Source of the DNA: JAQGMV01 sp035525455
GTDB taxonomy: Bacteria > Pseudomonadota > Gammaproteobacteria > Burkholderiales > SG8-41
Reading direction: 5' to 3'
Length of the DNA stretch: 32,395 nucleotides
Assembly: GCA_035525455.1 (NCBI GenBank)
Contig: DATLEF010000041.1
Location: 1 to 32,395, forward strand
How positions within the stretch are numbered: the first letter of the stretch is position 1; every line of letters begins with the position of its first letter. The notes beneath the pieces are model-generated. The model saw only the letters and a program-made list of their open reading frames with translations. It searched no databases and was not told the origin of the DNA. The translations under genes and the position numbers were made by a program. This document shows, one piece after another, positions 30,451 to 32,395 of the stretch.

Positions 30451-32395
30451 TTATGTGACGGTGCGCGCTACATCCGTGTCGATCAACAGCGTCGCCATGC
30501 TCGCACCTGCGCCATGGGTATAGGTGGCGTAGGTCTGGCCCTCGATGACCTGGTCGCTGCCCTGGGTCCAGCCGCCCGTTACTGTCACGGCGTCGCCCGC
30601 ATTCCCCTGGACGATGAGCTGATTGGTCGTGGCCGACAAAGCAGCCACATCCGCGTCGTTCAGGACGAGCGTGTTATTGCCGCTCCCCGTGAGGTCGATC
30701 ACCTCGATATTCTGGATCTTGGCGTCGTTCAGGGTCGTCAGGTTCAGAGTCTGTCCGGACGCTGCAAATCGCAACATATCAGTGCCGGCGCCACCATCGT
30801 AGACTGTTGCTGCGGTGCCAAGCAAATCAGCCGGATCGTAGATCAGAACATCGTTGCCGCCCCCGCCTAGCAAGACATCGCTACCCGTTGTACCGTACAC
30901 ATGGTCGTCTCCCGCCGTGCCTTCGACAGTGTACGTCGACGTGTCGGTTGTATTGACCGCGACTGTGAATGAGGCCGCAGCGGTGTCTTGGTCGGCATCG
31001 GACCCGCTGAGCTGGAAGTTGAGCTGGTAATCATTAGGAAATTCCCGAGTGGTATAGCTCAACGCCACGCCATCGATCTTGAAGGACGCGTCGCCGGTCG
31101 GGTTGATTTCAACCCAGTCCACGATCCTTGTCAGATCGAAATTGAGCGTCACTTCCTGATCGCTGCCCCAAACCTGAGTGGCTGTCGTGTCCGCACCACT
31201 TGTATAGTGCACGCGAACGTCGACAGAGTCGGTAGGGTCCCAGCCGGCTGTTTTGGCGACGTGGATCGTCAACGAGGAAAATGTCGAGTTGGAGCCTGCG
31301 ATCTGTTGAGGATCGAATCGAAGAACGTCGTCCTTTCTGCCATGCATGACGTTATCGCCAACCCCTAAGTCCGTCGATGAGATGGTCAAGGTATCGGCTG
31401 TATGGGCACCGGTGTACCCGGTTAAGACCAGATCGAATTGTCCGTCAAAGACACTGCTGTCGATCGTGTAAGAGGGTAGATTGCTGCCACCCGCGATACC
31501 CGTAAGCAGCGATGGGAGCGTCGTTATCTTGACCGGGTCAGCCGTTACCAGTGCAAAATCATAAGTGCCGTCAGCGTTCACCATCACGGTGAAAAAGGTG
31601 TTCGCGCCATTGTTATAGGTACCGTGGTAGATCTGCGAGGTTGGAGTCGACAAGCCTGCGTCGTACTCGAGCTCGTATCCGGCTCTCGGATTTGCCCACA
31701 CCAGTGAGCCGGGTGCGAAGCTGTTTACGAAAGTTTGCGAGTCGGAGCCCACACTAAAGGAGTACTCGCCCTCATAGATTCCCACAACGTTCGGGATTGC
31801 CACATTTCCGGCGCTGATCGTCGGCACATCGTCCTGCACCGTGATCGAGAAGTCCCCGGCCGTCAGCAGGTTCTCCACACGGTCGCCGTCAGCGTCCGTC
31901 ACTACCACCATTTCCGAGAAGTCGATGGTGCCCACACTGCCGCCGCCCACCGTGCGCAGCGCCGTGTTCTCGCCACCACCGGCCACGTGATCCAGCTGAT
32001 CCTTCAGATCGAAGGCCCACGAACCGTCCGCATTCACCTTCAGCGTGAACACCTCACGGCCACCCGCACTCGCCGTCAGCGTGTCACCCGCACCGTTCAC
32101 CGCATAGGTCACCGCCACACCTTGCGACAAGAGCTGCGGAAGCGTCGCCAGGTCGGTTGCATCCAGCGACAGGCTGGTCGTCGCCGGCTCATCGGCACCG
32201 GCCACGAACAGGTTCGTGATCGAACCGGTCGTCCCCGTAGCTTCATCCTTGTTGACCGATCCGTCTTCGTTGTTGCCAATCGACAGATCACCACCGGCCA
32301 CACCGGTCATGTCGTCTTCTTCCACCGTCGCCGTGACCGCCACACCCAGCACGCCACTGCGCACCGGCACATCGTCCTGCACCGCGATCGAGAAG
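30451..32395 (-). CDS. Giant type I secreted repeat adhesin (LapA/BapA-like), C-terminal part, truncated by window edge
   Basis: The frame is open through the right edge, so this is only the C-terminal 648 or so residues; the ATG/GTG near 32382 is an internal valine codon. The right part is a repeat of 181 residues bounded by FSI(A/T)VQDDVP (T1SS-143-like; AVNGAGDTLTASAGG, VNADGSWAFDL, TDADGD). Next come non-repeat beta-rich modules, including SSLTIHVAKTAGWDPTDSVD and a short RTX block GTAGDDHVYGTTGSDVL then LGGGGNDVL. The C-terminus is VIDLTGSGNNTLVLN ... GGWTQGSDQV ... ATLLIDTDVARTVT, common at the end of such adhesins. The N-terminal retention domain and LapG cleavage site, if any, lie outside. 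With lapG and lapD downstream it is the likely LapA-type substrate. Confidence 0.92.
   Translation of the reverse strand, partial: FSIAVQDDVPVRSGVLGVAVTATVEEDDMTGVAGGDLSIGNNEDGSVNKDEATGTTGSITNLFVAGADEPATTSLSLDATDLATLPQLLSQGVAVTYAVNGAGDTLTASAGGREVFTLKVNADGSWAFDLKDQLDHVAGGGENTALRTVGGGSVGTIDFSEMVVVTDADGDRVENLLTAGDFSITVQDDVPTISAGNVAIPNVVGIYEGEYSFSVGSDSQTFVNSFAPGSLVWANPRAGYELEYDAGLSTPTSQIYHGTYNNGANTFFTVMVNADGTYDFALVTADPVKITTLPSLLTGIAGGSNLPSYTIDSSVFDGQFDLVLTGYTGAHTADTLTISSTDLGVGDNVMHGRKDDVLRFDPQQIAGSNSTFSSLTIHVAKTAGWDPTDSVDVRVHYTSGADTTATQVWGSDQEVTLNFDLTRIVDWVEINPTGDASFKIDGVALSYTTREFPNDYQLNFQLSGSDADQDTAAASFTVAVNTTDTSTYTVEGTAGDDHVYGTTGSDVLLGGGGNDVLIYDPADLLGTAATVYDGGAGTDMLRFAASGQTLNLTTLNDAKIQNIEVIDLTGSGNNTLVLNDADVAALSATTNQLIVQGNAGDAVTVTGGWTQGSDQVIEGQTYATYTHGAGASMATLLIDTDVARTVT
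31840..32382 (-). repeat. 181-residue adhesin repeat unit (T1SS-143-like), last full copy
   Basis: The unit runs from one VQDDVP to the next (543 bases). The flanks 31822-31852 and 32365-32395 are identical at 30 of 31 bases, showing that the next repeat upstream is near-identical at DNA level and continues out of the window. The unit ends at 31840, where a different, non-repeated region begins. Confidence 0.85.

Noticed and set aside
30451..32382. Adhesin taken as a complete 643-aa protein starting at 32382
   Set aside because: The supposed start is a GTG valine codon inside the repeat VQDDVP and the frame stays open to the edge.
31822..32395. Direct repeat as a possible CRISPR or mobile-element end
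   Set aside because: The period is 543 bases, in frame, within a repeat adhesin; no spacers or transposase.

Overview
The window is GC-rich chromosomal DNA that reads as a Gram-negative proteobacterium, most likely a betaproteobacterium. This rests on gene order and content: a bacterial outer-membrane and type IV pilus toolkit (BamB, PilW), the minus-strand run ndk-rlmN-pilW-rodZ-ispG-hisS-yfgM-bamB-der in the order familiar from Beta- and Gammaproteobacteria, and an accA-tilS pair. No rRNA, tRNA, insertion sequence, phage gene or CRISPR array was seen. Genus cannot be set by eye.

Region 1 (1-8250) is the conserved housekeeping run on the minus strand. It is tightly packed, with several ATGA start/stop overlaps, and probably starts from a promoter just upstream of ndk; der is cut by the left edge. 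Region 2 (8426-16481), also minus, holds tilS and accA, a gamma-glutamyltransferase, an exported dienelactone-hydrolase-like enzyme, and an HlyD/ATPase/permease export set whose adaptor looks like a lipoprotein. Region 3 (16530-21591) is a mixed-strand patch of small and accessory genes: a two-TM protein, a class III cyclase fused to an FHA domain, an isoaspartyl methyltransferase relative, an NYN nuclease with a LOTUS/OST-HTH domain, a small membrane protein, a coiled-coil secreted-protein gene broken by a single-base frameshift, an FlK-like thioesterase, and a 69-aa gene with a very strong ribosome binding site.

Region 4 (21725-25457) encodes an AlgI-like MBOAT acyltransferase overlapping a membrane-anchored SGNH-type protein, then a CapA-family metallophosphatase: a likely surface-polymer acylation or processing set.

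Region 5 (25484-32395) is the most interesting part: a Lap-type adhesion locus. The C-terminal part of a giant repeat adhesin (type I secretion substrate) is followed by a separate 152-aa protein that carries only an acidic linker and a type I secretion C-terminal module, then LapG (periplasmic Cys protease) and LapD (degenerate GGDEF/EAL c-di-GMP receptor). In the known Lap system c-di-GMP-bound LapD sequesters LapG so that the adhesin stays on the surface; when c-di-GMP falls, LapG cuts the adhesin and cells leave the biofilm. Coupled six bases after lapD is an Asp/Glu-racemase-fold protein lacking both catalytic cysteines, then a duplicated dimeric alpha/beta-barrel protein. The detached secretion module and the cysteine-less racemase-like protein are the best candidates for undescribed biology here.
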